A stretch of DNA of 50,638 nt from Sphingobium scionense (GTDB lineage Bacteria; Pseudomonadota; Alphaproteobacteria; Sphingomonadales; Sphingomonadaceae): positions 1 through 50,638 of the forward strand of contig NZ_JACIEU010000031.1 of assembly GCF_014197035.1 (NCBI RefSeq), in the 5' to 3' direction. Below, in pieces: positions 8,840 through 17,771 of the stretch. A model generated the notes under the pieces. It was not told the origin of the DNA, ran no database searches, and saw only the letters and a list, made by a program, of their open reading frames with translations. Positions within the stretch are counted from its first letter, which is position 1. Each line of letters starts with the position of its first letter. The position numbers and the translations under genes are program-made.

Positions 8840-9062
8840 GGATAGCACTCCTTGTGGATCTGATTTAATCCCATTTGCACCATCCTTCAAACTTGGCAGC
8901 GAGGCAGGCCCGGGGATGGCAGTCAGCGCCTGAAGAACTGCGCGGTTCCCCTTGGACACGGTCCAATCATCCGCGCAGTATCGACCGCCCAAATCCGAGC
9001 ACCCCAATGGAGGAGAGCGGGAAGGAGACAGCAGGATTGTCCTGTTGTCCCAAGAGGTGCCC

Positions 9063-12000
9063 ATGAACTTGCCCCAACTCGCCCTGTCGCAGACCCATGA
9101 CAGCACCACATGTCTGTCCGAGGTCGCCCGCTCTCTTTCCCACCGCCTGTGCAATGGCACCGCCGTCAGTCGCCGGGGCCTCAAGCGGTTGATGACCGTG
9201 GTTTTCGGCGACGACGATGCCGGCGGGCTCTGGTCGATGCGCGATGCCTATGACGCATTGGAAACCGCCCAGGTCCTCCTCCTCGCCGATCCACAAGGCT
9301 CGCTCCTTGGCGGCACGCCCGCCGACATATTCGAACGCCTGCGGCAGTTCGAGCGCGGCTTGCCAACCCAGACCTACCGCTCGGAAAAGCAGGTCGATCT
9401 CCAGCAGTTCAGCACGCCGATCACCCTGGCCTGGCTCGTGGCCATGGCGGCGCGCTGCCGACCGGACGATATCCTGCTCGAACCCTCGGCTGGCACCGGC
9501 ATGCTGGCCGTCCATGGCCTGCGGGCAGGCGCGCACCTGATTCTCAATGAACATGATCCGGCGCGCGCCGACCTCCTGTCCCGAAATCTTGGTCAGCCTG
9601 TTACCCGCCATGACGGCGAACATATCCAGGATCTGTTGACCAGCGAGCAGCAGCCGACGCTGGTGCTGATCAACCCGCCCTTCAGCCGCAGCACCGGGCG
9701 CGGGATCGACCGTCATGCCGGCGCGCGCCACCTGCGCGCCGCATTGGCGTGCCTCGCCCCCGGCGGGCGATGCGTCGCCATCATGCCCACCAGCTTCTCG
9801 CCTGAAGGGGCCGCGGCGCTTGGCTATAATGCCGTCGCCGAACTGGTGCCGCCCCGCGCCGAACTCACCATATCGGGCAGTCCCTACGCCAAGCATGGCA
9901 CGGGGGTCGATGTGCGGTTGCTGGTCTTCGACAAGGGATGGACCGGCACACCCGAGCGCCACGTCGCCGGTGACATCGAAGCGGCGCTGCGCCTCGTGCT
10001 TGCCATGCCCGATCGGCTCGATCCTCTCGAGCCGCCGTCGCTTGCCCCGCTACCGGCCGTCGCTGCACCCCGTTCCCTTGTCCCTGCCGCCCAAGCGCCC
10101 GCCATGCTCTTCGCGCGCATGAACGGCCAACGGCTTACGCCACCCTCGCGGATCGCGGCCACGGCGGATGAGGCGCGACCGATTATCTATACCGCGCACC
10201 GGGCGCCGCTTGCGCCTGGCGAGACCATCGGCATTTACTCCGCCTGGCGCCTCGCGCGGATCGCCATCGAGGATGCTTCCCGGCATCCCGACGACCTGGT
10301 CGAATCCATCGCCATGGCTTCTGTGTCGCTTCCGGCGCCCAGCTATCAGCCAATGCTCCAGGACCGCGCGATCAAGGCGCTGTCGGAGGCGCAGCTCGAA
10401 ACCATCATCTATGCGGGCGACGCCCATGAGCGGGATCTTGCCGGTCGCTTCTCGGCCAATCTCGCCGGCGATCGCCTGATCGAGGACAGGGACGGTCACC
10501 ACTATCGCACGGGCTTTTTCATCGCCGACGGCACCGGCGTCGGCAAGGGCCGCGAGGCGGCAGGCATCATTCTCGACCAGTGGAACTGCGGCAATCGCCG
10601 CGCGATCTGGATTTCCATGGCAGACCTGATCGAGGACGCGCGCCGCGACTGGACGGCACTGGGCGGCCTCGCCATCGATATCCAGCCGATCGCGAATTTC
10701 CCTCTCGGCAAACCGATCACGATGGAAAGCGGCATCGTCTTCCTGACCTATGCCGCCCTGCGGTCCGCCCGCCATGACACGGCATCGCGCCTGCAGCAAT
10801 TGCTGGACTGGACCGGCGAGCACTTTGCCGGTGTGATCGTCTTCGACGAGTCCCACGCCATGGCCCATGCCGGCGGAACGGAAACCGATTTCGGGAAGGC
10901 TCAAGGGTCGGAACAGGGGCTGGCAGGCGTCCGGTTACAAAATGCCCTGCCCCGGGCCCGCATTCTCTATATGTCGGCCACCGGCGCGGCGAAGCCCGAA
11001 AACCTCTCCTATGCCGTTCGCCTTGGCCTCTGGGGACCGGGCACGGCCTTTACCACGCGCGACATGTTCATGAAGGCGATGGAGGAGGGTGGCATTGCGG
11101 CACTTGAGGTCGTTTGCCGCGACCTCAAGGCGATGGGCCTCTACACCGCCAGGGCACTGAGCTTCGCGGGCGTCGAATATGAGCCGCTCGAACATGTGCT
11201 GACGCCCGACCAGATCGCGATCTACGACGCCTATGCGGATAGCTGGAGCATCATTCATCGCGGGCTTCGCGAAGTGCTGGCCGAGATCGGCATCGTCGAC
11301 CGGATATCGGGCAAGACGCAGAACGCCCGGGCCCGCGGATCGGCGCTCAGTTCCTTCGAGTCGGCCAAGCTAAGGTTCTTTTCGAGCCTTCTCGTGAGCC
11401 TGAAAATTCCCTCGCTCATCCGGGCGATCGAACAGGAACTGGCGTCGGACAACGCTGTGCTGGTACAGCTTGCGAGCACGGGTGAAGCCATCATGGACCG
11501 GTGGCTCTCCGAACTGACCGCCGAGGAGCGGCCCATGCTGGATGTTCAGGTCTCGCCCAAAGAGACGCTTATCGACTATTTGAAAAATGCCTTTCCCATA
11601 CGCCAGATGCGGGTCTTCCGGGCAGACGATGGCGCCGTGCGCGCCGAACCGATGACCGATGCCGAAGGCAATCCGGTGCTGTGCAGACAGGCGATTGCGG
11701 CTCGAGACGCACTGATCGAGGATCTGTGCGCGCTTCCGGCGATTCCGACTGCACTGGACGCCCTTATCGCGCATTTCGGAACCGATCGCGTCGCCGAGAT
11801 CACCGGACGCTCGCGGCGCATCGTGACCGATGTCACCGGGAAACAGAAAATCGAGAGGCGCGGCGCCCGCGCCAATGTTCTCGAAGTCCAGGCATTCCAG
11901 AACGGAAGCAAGCCGATCGCCGCCTTTTCGCTCGCGGGCAGCACCGGCCGGTCCATGCATTCCGACCGGAACTGCCCGACCGCCCACCGCCGGCGCGCGC

Positions 12001-13343
12001 ATTTCCTTCTCGAGCTGGGCTTCCGCATCCTCTCGGCCGTACAGGGCTTCGGGCGCAGTCATCGCACCAATCAGATGACCGCGCCTGTCTATCGCCCGCT
12101 CACCACCGATTGCCGCGGCGAGCGCCGCTTCCTCAGCACCATCATCCGGGGTCTCGAAGCCTTGGGCGCCTTGACCAGGGGGCAGCGCCAGACTGGATCG
12201 CAGAACCTCTTCGATCCGTCCGACAATCTGGAATCGGACTATGCTCGCGACGCACTCACGCAGTGGTTCCATCTTCTCTACGAGGGCAAGCTGCGCAGCG
12301 TCTCGCTCGACGCCTTTCAGGCGATGACGGGACTTGAGCTGTGCGACGAGGGCGGGGAACTGCTCGAGCGCCTGCCTCCTATCCATCGCTGGCTCAACCG
12401 CATCCTGGCGCTGCGGATCGCCACCCAGAACAGCATATTCGAGGAGTTTCTGGGACTGGTCGAGGATCGCGTCGAAGCAGCGCGCACGGCAGGCACACTG
12501 GACCTGGGCATCGAGACCATCCGCGCCGACCGCATGGACCTGCTGTCCGATCAACTCTTGCGAACCGATCCCGTGACCGGGGCCGAGACGAGGCTATTGC
12601 GCCTGGAACTGCACCGGCGGCCTCCGATCACCAGCTGGGCCATGCTCCAGCTCGAATGCAAGGATGCGGACGATATCGCCTGGCTTCGCAATGCCCGCTC
12701 CGGCCGCGTGGCACTGCGCGTGCCGACATGGCCGGGGCAGGATGAAGAGGGCAACTGGATCGAGCGATGCTATCTTCTGCGCCCCACGGGGCAGTCCCGC
12801 ATGGAAGTCGCAGCCCTGGCGGCCAGCCACTGGAACGAGATCGAGCGCGACACATTCCAGCACCTCTGGGAACAGGAGGCCGCTGAAGCGGGCAAAAATC
12901 TTCTGGTCGAGACGATCACCCTCGCCACCGGCCTGCTATTGCCCGTCTGGAACAAGCTGCCCGAGGATGATGTGCGGGTGTGGCGGATCGACGATGGCGC
13001 CGGCACATCCATCCTCGGGCGTATCATCCATCCTGCCGCCCTCGAACGGCTCGAAAGGGAGTTCGGGCTCGATGGCGGCATCGCCCTTGGTCCTGACGAA
13101 ATCATCGCCGGCGCGCGTGTTGGGACCGGCGTTTCGATCCCCGGACTCGGAACTGCAAGGCTCGCACGGGTTCATGTCAACGACAGTCCCCGTCTCGAGA
13201 TCCGGGACTATCGCCCCGAAGATCGTACCTGGCTGAAAGCATGCGGCGCATTCAGCGAGGTCGTGCAATTCAAGACCAGATTGTTCCTGCCGCCTGAACG
13301 GGCGCGGGACATCCTTGCCAGGATTATCGCCGAGCGCCGCTGA
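9063..13343 (+). CDS. Strawberry notch-like helicase fused to an N6-adenine methylase-like domain
   Basis: A 1426-aa protein. The first 300 residues resemble a class I DNA methylase: SAM-binding EPSAGTGMLAV near residue 143 and catalytic NPPF near 205. From about 480 there is a helicase core with a P-loop-like GTGVGKGR motif and a Walker B DESHAMAHAGG (near 595). The region after about 700 contains the strawberry-notch C-terminal features, including FGRSHRTNQ (near 1000), a motif VI-like helicase sequence. Such proteins are widespread on large plasmids and integrative elements, and may remodel or modify incoming or plasmid DNA. ATG 9063 follows AAGAGGTG, and earlier in-frame starts lack family sequence. 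Biochemical activity is inferred. Confidence 0.85.
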   Translation: MNLPQLALSQTHDSTTCLSEVARSLSHRLCNGTAVSRRGLKRLMTVVFGDDDAGGLWSMRDAYDALETAQVLLLADPQGSLLGGTPADIFERLRQFERGLPTQTYRSEKQVDLQQFSTPITLAWLVAMAARCRPDDILLEPSAGTGMLAVHGLRAGAHLILNEHDPARADLLSRNLGQPVTRHDGEHIQDLLTSEQQPTLVLINPPFSRSTGRGIDRHAGARHLRAALACLAPGGRCVAIMPTSFSPEGAAALGYNAVAELVPPRAELTISGSPYAKHGTGVDVRLLVFDKGWTGTPERHVAGDIEAALRLVLAMPDRLDPLEPPSLAPLPAVAAPRSLVPAAQAPAMLFARMNGQRLTPPSRIAATADEARPIIYTAHRAPLAPGETIGIYSAWRLARIAIEDASRHPDDLVESIAMASVSLPAPSYQPMLQDRAIKALSEAQLETIIYAGDAHERDLAGRFSANLAGDRLIEDRDGHHYRTGFFIADGTGVGKGREAAGIILDQWNCGNRRAIWISMADLIEDARRDWTALGGLAIDIQPIANFPLGKPITMESGIVFLTYAALRSARHDTASRLQQLLDWTGEHFAGVIVFDESHAMAHAGGTETDFGKAQGSEQGLAGVRLQNALPRARILYMSATGAAKPENLSYAVRLGLWGPGTAFTTRDMFMKAMEEGGIAALEVVCRDLKAMGLYTARALSFAGVEYEPLEHVLTPDQIAIYDAYADSWSIIHRGLREVLAEIGIVDRISGKTQNARARGSALSSFESAKLRFFSSLLVSLKIPSLIRAIEQELASDNAVLVQLASTGEAIMDRWLSELTAEERPMLDVQVSPKETLIDYLKNAFPIRQMRVFRADDGAVRAEPMTDAEGNPVLCRQAIAARDALIEDLCALPAIPTALDALIAHFGTDRVAEITGRSRRIVTDVTGKQKIERRGARANVLEVQAFQNGSKPIAAFSLAGSTGRSMHSDRNCPTAHRRRAHFLLELGFRILSAVQGFGRSHRTNQMTAPVYRPLTTDCRGERRFLSTIIRGLEALGALTRGQRQTGSQNLFDPSDNLESDYARDALTQWFHLLYEGKLRSVSLDAFQAMTGLELCDEGGELLERLPPIHRWLNRILALRIATQNSIFEEFLGLVEDRVEAARTAGTLDLGIETIRADRMDLLSDQLLRTDPVTGAETRLLRLELHRRPPITSWAMLQLECKDADDIAWLRNARSGRVALRVPTWPGQDEEGNWIERCYLLRPTGQSRMEVAALAASHWNEIERDTFQHLWEQEAAEAGKNLLVETITLATGLLLPVWNKLPEDDVRVWRIDDGAGTSILGRIIHPAALERLEREFGLDGGIALGPDEIIAGARVGTGVSIPGLGTARLARVHVNDSPRLEIRDYRPEDRTWLKACGAFSEVVQFKTRLFLPPERARDILARIIAERR

Positions 13344-13410
13344 TCTCGGCTCGGTAACGCACCGGGCAGGCGAAGTGCGGCGCGCTTCCGCCGCACTTCG
13401 CCGAAGATCG

Positions 13411-14349
13411 TCATTCCGCCGGTGCGGGCACCTCCGCCTCGCTCGCATCCTGCTTGGCCGCCGCGGCACGCCGCCGAGGCGCTTTCGGCTTCGCGGCTGG
13501 AGCGGCCTTCACGGCTGCGGCTTTCGTTGTGGCCTTCTTTCTGGCCGCCGGCTTTGCAGCTTCCGCCGCTGGCGGCGCGGCCGCAACTTCCTCTGCGGGC
13601 GCCGGCGTCGGGGCTTTCGCCGCAACCTTCGTCTTCGCCTTGGCCGGCGCCTTCTTCACAGCGGATTTCTTGGGAGCTGTTTTCTTGCCTGCCGGCTTTG
13701 CTGCAGCGGCGCCTTCGGGCTGTGCAGGCGCAGCTACCGGCTCCGGCGTCGGTTCAGATGCAGCGGTCCCGGCCGCATCGCCCAGATCGGCAAGAGCAGC
13801 CCTGACACGAACACGCCGGGACTTTTTCTCAGGGACAGGGGCCGCCTCGGTCACCGGTGCAACCTCCGGCACAGTCGCCGAAGCCCCTGCCGCTTCTGTC
13901 TCGGCCACAGGCGCTGCTTCGACTGCGGGCGCTTCAGCCGCCGACTGTGCGCCAATACGCCGTCCAAGCCCGAGCTGCTGCGCGACGGCACGTCGATGCT
14001 CCGAATAGGCCGGCGCGATCATCGGATAATCCTTGGGAAGATTATAGCGTTCGCGGTATTCCTCCGGTGTCAGCCCGTTGGTCGCAAGATGCCGCTTCAG
14101 CGTCTTGTAGGGCTTGCCGTCGAGCATGCTGATGATGTGCTCACGCGAACCCAGGCTTTTGCGGATCGACACAGCCGGAACATATTCGGGCGCTGCCGGC
14201 GTCTCCACCGTGGCTTTTCGTTCCAGCGCGTCGCGGGTCGCTTCGATGATCCCGGCAATGTCGGCCGCCGGCACCTGATTGTTCGAGAAATAGGCGCTCA
14301 ATAACTGCACCGTCATGGCGGTGGAATCGGGCTGTTCGGTGTCGGCCAC
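13411..14349 (-). CDS. MucR/Ros family regulator with long Ala/Lys/Pro tail
   Basis: A 312-aa protein. Residues 1-140 are a MucR/Ros domain containing YKTLKRHLATNGLTPEEYR and NLPKDYPMIAP. The two zinc-ligand cysteines of classical Ros are replaced (SMLDGKPYKT), as in the zinc-free rhizobial homologues. Residues 150-312 are a low-complexity tail with KKAPAKAKTKVAAK-like repeats resembling histone H1 C-termini. Most MucR proteins stop at about 140-150 residues, so the tail is unusual and may bind DNA non-specifically. The start is GTG with GGGAG upstream. MucR proteins are H-NS-like global repressors of AT-rich targets; this one may silence the element. It is convergent with the helicase gene. 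Confidence 0.85.
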   Translation of the reverse strand: MADTEQPDSTAMTVQLLSAYFSNNQVPAADIAGIIEATRDALERKATVETPAAPEYVPAVSIRKSLGSREHIISMLDGKPYKTLKRHLATNGLTPEEYRERYNLPKDYPMIAPAYSEHRRAVAQQLGLGRRIGAQSAAEAPAVEAAPVAETEAAGASATVPEVAPVTEAAPVPEKKSRRVRVRAALADLGDAAGTAASEPTPEPVAAPAQPEGAAAAKPAGKKTAPKKSAVKKAPAKAKTKVAAKAPTPAPAEEVAAAPPAAEAAKPAARKKATTKAAAVKAAPAAKPKAPRRRAAAAKQDASEAEVPAPAE

Positions 14350-14543
14350 TTAAAACTCCCTGAATTGGAAGGCCATGAAGATGGCGGTGATTGTGGGGAA
14401 GAAGTTGGGGGCAACAGCTAAGCGGGAAAGCGCTGCTCATGCAAGCACCCTGTGCATCGCGCGCATGGGACCGAAAATGAGAAGGGGAGGAAGAGGGGAA
14501 GATCAGGACCGATTGAAGGTCTTGTTTCCATGAAAGGCGAACC

Positions 14544-15029
14544 ATGGCCGACCACGTATCCGCCCACATCATGATTGGCGGCGTGCTTGCCCGCTCCACA
14601 TATCCTCAACTCATCAAGGCTATAGGCAACGATAATCCCGCTATCGATTGGGATGGCACGCCGTTCAGCCCTGAAGATCTACCCTCCGATACGCCACTCG
14701 CGCTGATGGATCATGACGTCGCCGATGGTCGTTTCGAAGAGATCGAAGATGTCTGTCGCCGTCATGGCCTCCACTATGTTCGCTGGTCCGGCGGCTATCC
14801 CGGCAGTTTTCCGTCTGTTCGGGTTATTTACCTTGGCCATGGCGAGCCACAACTGGTTCTGACAACCGAGGAGGACGAGCAAGTCTTCCCAATTGAACGC
14901 ATCAGGGAACTGGGAAGTGTCGAGGCGATCGAAGCGGAATACCGGCTTGCGCGCATGAATCCGCCCCCGTTGATCCTTGCCGACGACGATCCGGGCGATC
15001 CGGCTATTTCGGAGATTCTCCATGGCTGA
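14544..15029 (+). CDS. Hypothetical acidic protein, 161 aa
   Basis: I do not recognise a family. The protein is acidic and soluble, with no membrane segment or signal peptide, a central segment DVCRRHGLHYVRWSGGYPG, and an acidic C-terminus ending DDDPGDPAISEILHG. GAAAGGCG precedes the ATG. Its stop codon overlaps the start of the next gene by 8 bases, so the two are translationally coupled. Codon use matches the neighbours. Confidence 0.7.
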   Translation: MADHVSAHIMIGGVLARSTYPQLIKAIGNDNPAIDWDGTPFSPEDLPSDTPLALMDHDVADGRFEEIEDVCRRHGLHYVRWSGGYPGSFPSVRVIYLGHGEPQLVLTTEEDEQVFPIERIRELGSVEAIEAEYRLARMNPPPLILADDDPGDPAISEILHG

Positions 15030-15684
15030 GCATCATGTCCAGGGATCCTTCGCTTTCACTTGCACGGCAGCCGAAAGTGCGCTGATCGAGGAGGCGTGGC
15101 AGCATGCTGCCGACCTGCTGGGTAACTTCACGCCGGGTGAACCGAGCGCGGAGTTTCTCGCCGCCTTCATGCCGACGGACCTCGGCAATCCGTTCAACGG
15201 CCTGCTCGGGCTCTTCGATGATCCCGCCTTTCCCGATTTCGGCGCGGAGATCGAAATTGAGGGCAGCGTCGACTGTGTCGTCTCGATCTACGGCACCACG
15301 GACTTCCAGCCAGGCCCGATCGCCGAACTCATCCGCCATTGTTGCCAGGAGAGTTTGAAGGTCAAACCCGTCGGTTTCGACTGGAGCTACAGCTGCTCAC
15401 GTCCCCTTCGCGACAGCTTCGGGGGAGGGTGGTGCGCGATATTCGCCGATCATGTCGAGTTCGAGACCACGCAGCAGCAGCTGGCGCGACGACTGGCCAT
15501 ATTCGCCATCGCGCCAGTGCGAGACCCGCCCGATCCATGGATCGACGACCCCGACCATCCTTCAGTCGACTGGATTGCCGAGGTCCTGAATGGCGACACG
15601 CGCCTTGGTTATCTCGACTGGACACTCGCCCGGATTGAAGCAGGCGATAGCGCCGATGCCCTGACGGTGCCTCCGCCGGCCTGA
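15022..15684 (+). CDS. Hypothetical protein, 220 aa
   Basis: Unknown family. It is acidic, with several Trp/Phe-rich stretches (FDWSYSCSRPLRDSFGGGWC) and a C-terminal DWIAEVLNGDTRLGYLDWT segment. The ATG at 15022 overlaps the previous gene by 8 bp, which fixes the start better than the longer frame from 14977. No catalytic motif is apparent. It is probably part of an accessory operon with the genes on either side. Confidence 0.7.
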   Translation: MAEHHVQGSFAFTCTAAESALIEEAWQHAADLLGNFTPGEPSAEFLAAFMPTDLGNPFNGLLGLFDDPAFPDFGAEIEIEGSVDCVVSIYGTTDFQPGPIAELIRHCCQESLKVKPVGFDWSYSCSRPLRDSFGGGWCAIFADHVEFETTQQQLARRLAIFAIAPVRDPPDPWIDDPDHPSVDWIAEVLNGDTRLGYLDWTLARIEAGDSADALTVPPPA

Positions 15685-15728
15685 CCGGCTCACACTACAA
15701 AATCCTCTCAAACCAGAAGGACAATATC

Positions 15729-16433
15729 ATGACCGACGCCACCGCGCCGTGCGCATCCGCGCGCCTGTATAGCCAGACCGAACATGACGACCGCGGCAAC
15801 TTCCACTATGAAGGCGACCTCTATCGCGCCGGAGAAGCGTTGCCGTCGCTTGCCTCCCGGATCGAGCGCCATTTGGCACAGCATTTTGCCGAATCCACCT
15901 TCGCGATCCGCACGGAGAAATTTTCCGGCGGGCGCAAGGTCATCGCGGAGATTCTCGATGCTCCAACCGACCTGACCGGCCGCGACGCGCAGAACGCTTT
16001 CATCGTTGAAGTTCGCGATCAGATGGAACGGTTTGGTTCGACCCGGACCAATCCATTGCAGGATTTCTGGTCGTGCAGCTTCTACTGCGAAGTCCGCATC
16101 GCCCAGGCCTATTGGTCTGCGTTGGCAAAGCGCAGCGGTAGCCGTAATCCGGTCGATACGGTGATATCGTTGGCGGCCTTCAAGAAGCGGATCAAAGCCG
16201 GCGACCAGTTGAAACTGATCGACGCACCGGCCGGTCATCGCCTGCTCGGCACGACCCGCGAAATCACGAAGGTGCGCTCCGGCGACCTGATCCTTGAAGG
16301 ACGCTCCTACCTCAGCTTCCCCCGAGCATCGGCCTTCGCCTGTGACGGCCGTCTGATCCGGATCGCCATCGGCTCGGAATATGGTCCGGATGACCACCTG
16401 CTGTACGAGTGGATTCGCCTGAACGCCGCCTGA
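15729..16433 (+). CDS. Hypothetical protein, 234 aa
   Basis: Unknown family. The N-terminal half contains GNFHYEGDLYRAGEALPSL and a helical stretch; the C-terminal part ends with a small beta-rich domain (KAGDQLKLIDAPAGHRLLG and RSGDLILEGRSYLSFP). No signal or membrane segment. GAAGGACAATATC precedes the ATG. It lies in the run of unknown plus-strand genes before the methylase-like gene. Confidence 0.7.
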   Translation: MTDATAPCASARLYSQTEHDDRGNFHYEGDLYRAGEALPSLASRIERHLAQHFAESTFAIRTEKFSGGRKVIAEILDAPTDLTGRDAQNAFIVEVRDQMERFGSTRTNPLQDFWSCSFYCEVRIAQAYWSALAKRSGSRNPVDTVISLAAFKKRIKAGDQLKLIDAPAGHRLLGTTREITKVRSGDLILEGRSYLSFPRASAFACDGRLIRIAIGSEYGPDDHLLYEWIRLNAA

Positions 16434-16574
16434 GCAAGGCCTTATCCGCGCCTGCCCTCTTCAGTCCGCGCAAATTCCGGGCGGTCACGAAAAGCGCCTC
16501 GCAAGAGATTCTGCTGCGGTTGGGCCATCCGCCCACGCCCACGCGCCCCCCCAATCACCGATCCGGAGGCTCCG

Positions 16575-17393
16575 ATGCATGAGCCCTATCTCAAGGCGAT
16601 GGCGACGCTGCTCCGCCGCAGCCAGCCGCGCCACGATCTCTACACCGTTTTCGGCCACTGTATGGAGGCCATGGCACTCGCAATGGCCAACAGCGTCGAT
16701 CTGCGGCAGCGCGAGCCACGCGAGGCGCGCTATCTCGACATTGTCGGGCAGTACCGGCCGGATGTGATCGATCTGTTTCCACGAGTCCTCGCCGAACTGG
16801 TGCAAGCTCTCGAGGTCTGCCCGGGCGATGTGCTGGGCGCGCTGTTTCACGACCTTGAACTGCACAACAAGGCGCGCGGCCAGTTCTTCACCCCTTACAC
16901 CCTCAGTCGCTTCATGGCCCAGGTGACCATCGGCGATTGCGAAAGCGTCAAAGCGATCATCGGCGGCCATGGCTTCGTGACCGCCATGGAACCGGCCTGC
17001 GGCGCGGGGGCGATGGTGATCGCGCTTGCTGAGGCCATGCGCGACCTTGGTATAAACTATCAGCGCCATCTTCATGTCACCGCGATCGATATCGACCCGC
17101 GCGCGATCCACATGGCTTATGTCCAGCTCTCGCTGCTGCATATCCCGGCGCATCTCATGGTTGGAAACTCCCTATCGGGCGAAACGAGCGAACATTGGTA
17201 CACACCGGCCCATATTCTGGGCGGATGGAACGCCCGGCTCGCCCATCGACGACGCCAAGAGCCTGCCGGTGAGACGCTCGTCCATGCTGTCGAAGCGCCG
17301 CCTGCGCCGGCCCCGATGAATCACGCAGTTTCACCGTCGCGCGAGCCCCGAGCATCGCCGCCGGCCATGCCGCAACAGTTGAGCCTTTTCTGA
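16575..17393 (+). CDS. N-6 DNA methylase-like protein (HsdM-type fold, apparently lacking motif IV)
   Basis: A 272-aa protein resembling the N6_Mtase domain of type I restriction methylases: GQFFTPYTLSRFMAQ is the usual pre-motif, and MEPACGAGAMVIALAEAM is the SAM-binding motif I. The acidic motif II is seen as AIDIDPRAIHMA. The catalytic NPPF/NPPY motif IV is not visible: after LMVGNSLS the protein runs to HWYTPAHILGGW and a Pro/Ala-rich tail. It may therefore be a truncated or non-catalytic SAM-binding relative. No specificity or restriction subunit is nearby. GGAGG lies just upstream of ATG 16575. Confidence 0.75.
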   Translation: MHEPYLKAMATLLRRSQPRHDLYTVFGHCMEAMALAMANSVDLRQREPREARYLDIVGQYRPDVIDLFPRVLAELVQALEVCPGDVLGALFHDLELHNKARGQFFTPYTLSRFMAQVTIGDCESVKAIIGGHGFVTAMEPACGAGAMVIALAEAMRDLGINYQRHLHVTAIDIDPRAIHMAYVQLSLLHIPAHLMVGNSLSGETSEHWYTPAHILGGWNARLAHRRRQEPAGETLVHAVEAPPAPAPMNHAVSPSREPRASPPAMPQQLSLF

Positions 17394-17424
17394 ACCCCAC
17401 GATTTCACATATCTGGAGACCGGC

Positions 17425-17766
17425 ATGTTCCATCATGTCCATATCACCGCGCTCAGCCGGACGCCGGCCGGGATGACAGTCATAACGCTTGCCATCTGCG
17501 GACCACGCGGCGGCATGCGCGCCGTCGAGGATATTTCTATCGAGGAAGCCGAGGAGATGGCGGCGCGGCTTCAGACGGCCATCACCGCTGCGCGCGCCGG
17601 GCTCGGCAAGGATCCGGCCGATGTCTTCGTCCAGGATGTGATCGGTCAGCTCGGTGACCCCGCTCTTGCTCTCGATCCATCTTTCCGCAGATGGTGTAGC
17701 GCGCATCATGGCCTGCTCCGCGCTCGGCAGGCCGCAGAACGCTGGTGCTGCTGGCACGCGGCCTGA
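17425..17766 (+). CDS. Hypothetical protein, 113 aa
   Basis: Unknown small protein. It has an N-terminal beta-type stretch (HVHITALSRTPAGMTVITLAI), a helix ISIEEAEEMAARLQTAITAA, and a C-terminal segment rich in Trp, His and Cys (RWCSAHHGLLRARQAAERW). It is followed after 5 bp by the DpdA-like pseudogene, so it was probably in one transcript with it. GGAG precedes the start. Confidence 0.65.
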   Translation: MFHHVHITALSRTPAGMTVITLAICGPRGGMRAVEDISIEEAEEMAARLQTAITAARAGLGKDPADVFVQDVIGQLGDPALALDPSFRRWCSAHHGLLRARQAAERWCCWHAA

Positions 17767-17771
17767 GCCCC

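Noticed and set aside
11370..12554. 394-codon minus-strand frame
   Set aside because: Antisense shadow of the strawberry-notch gene; no ribosome site or recognisable motif.
13315..14304. 329-codon plus-strand frame rich in Arg, Gly and Cys
   Set aside because: Antisense of the MucR gene and its Ala/Lys tail; composition is what the complement of that tail gives.
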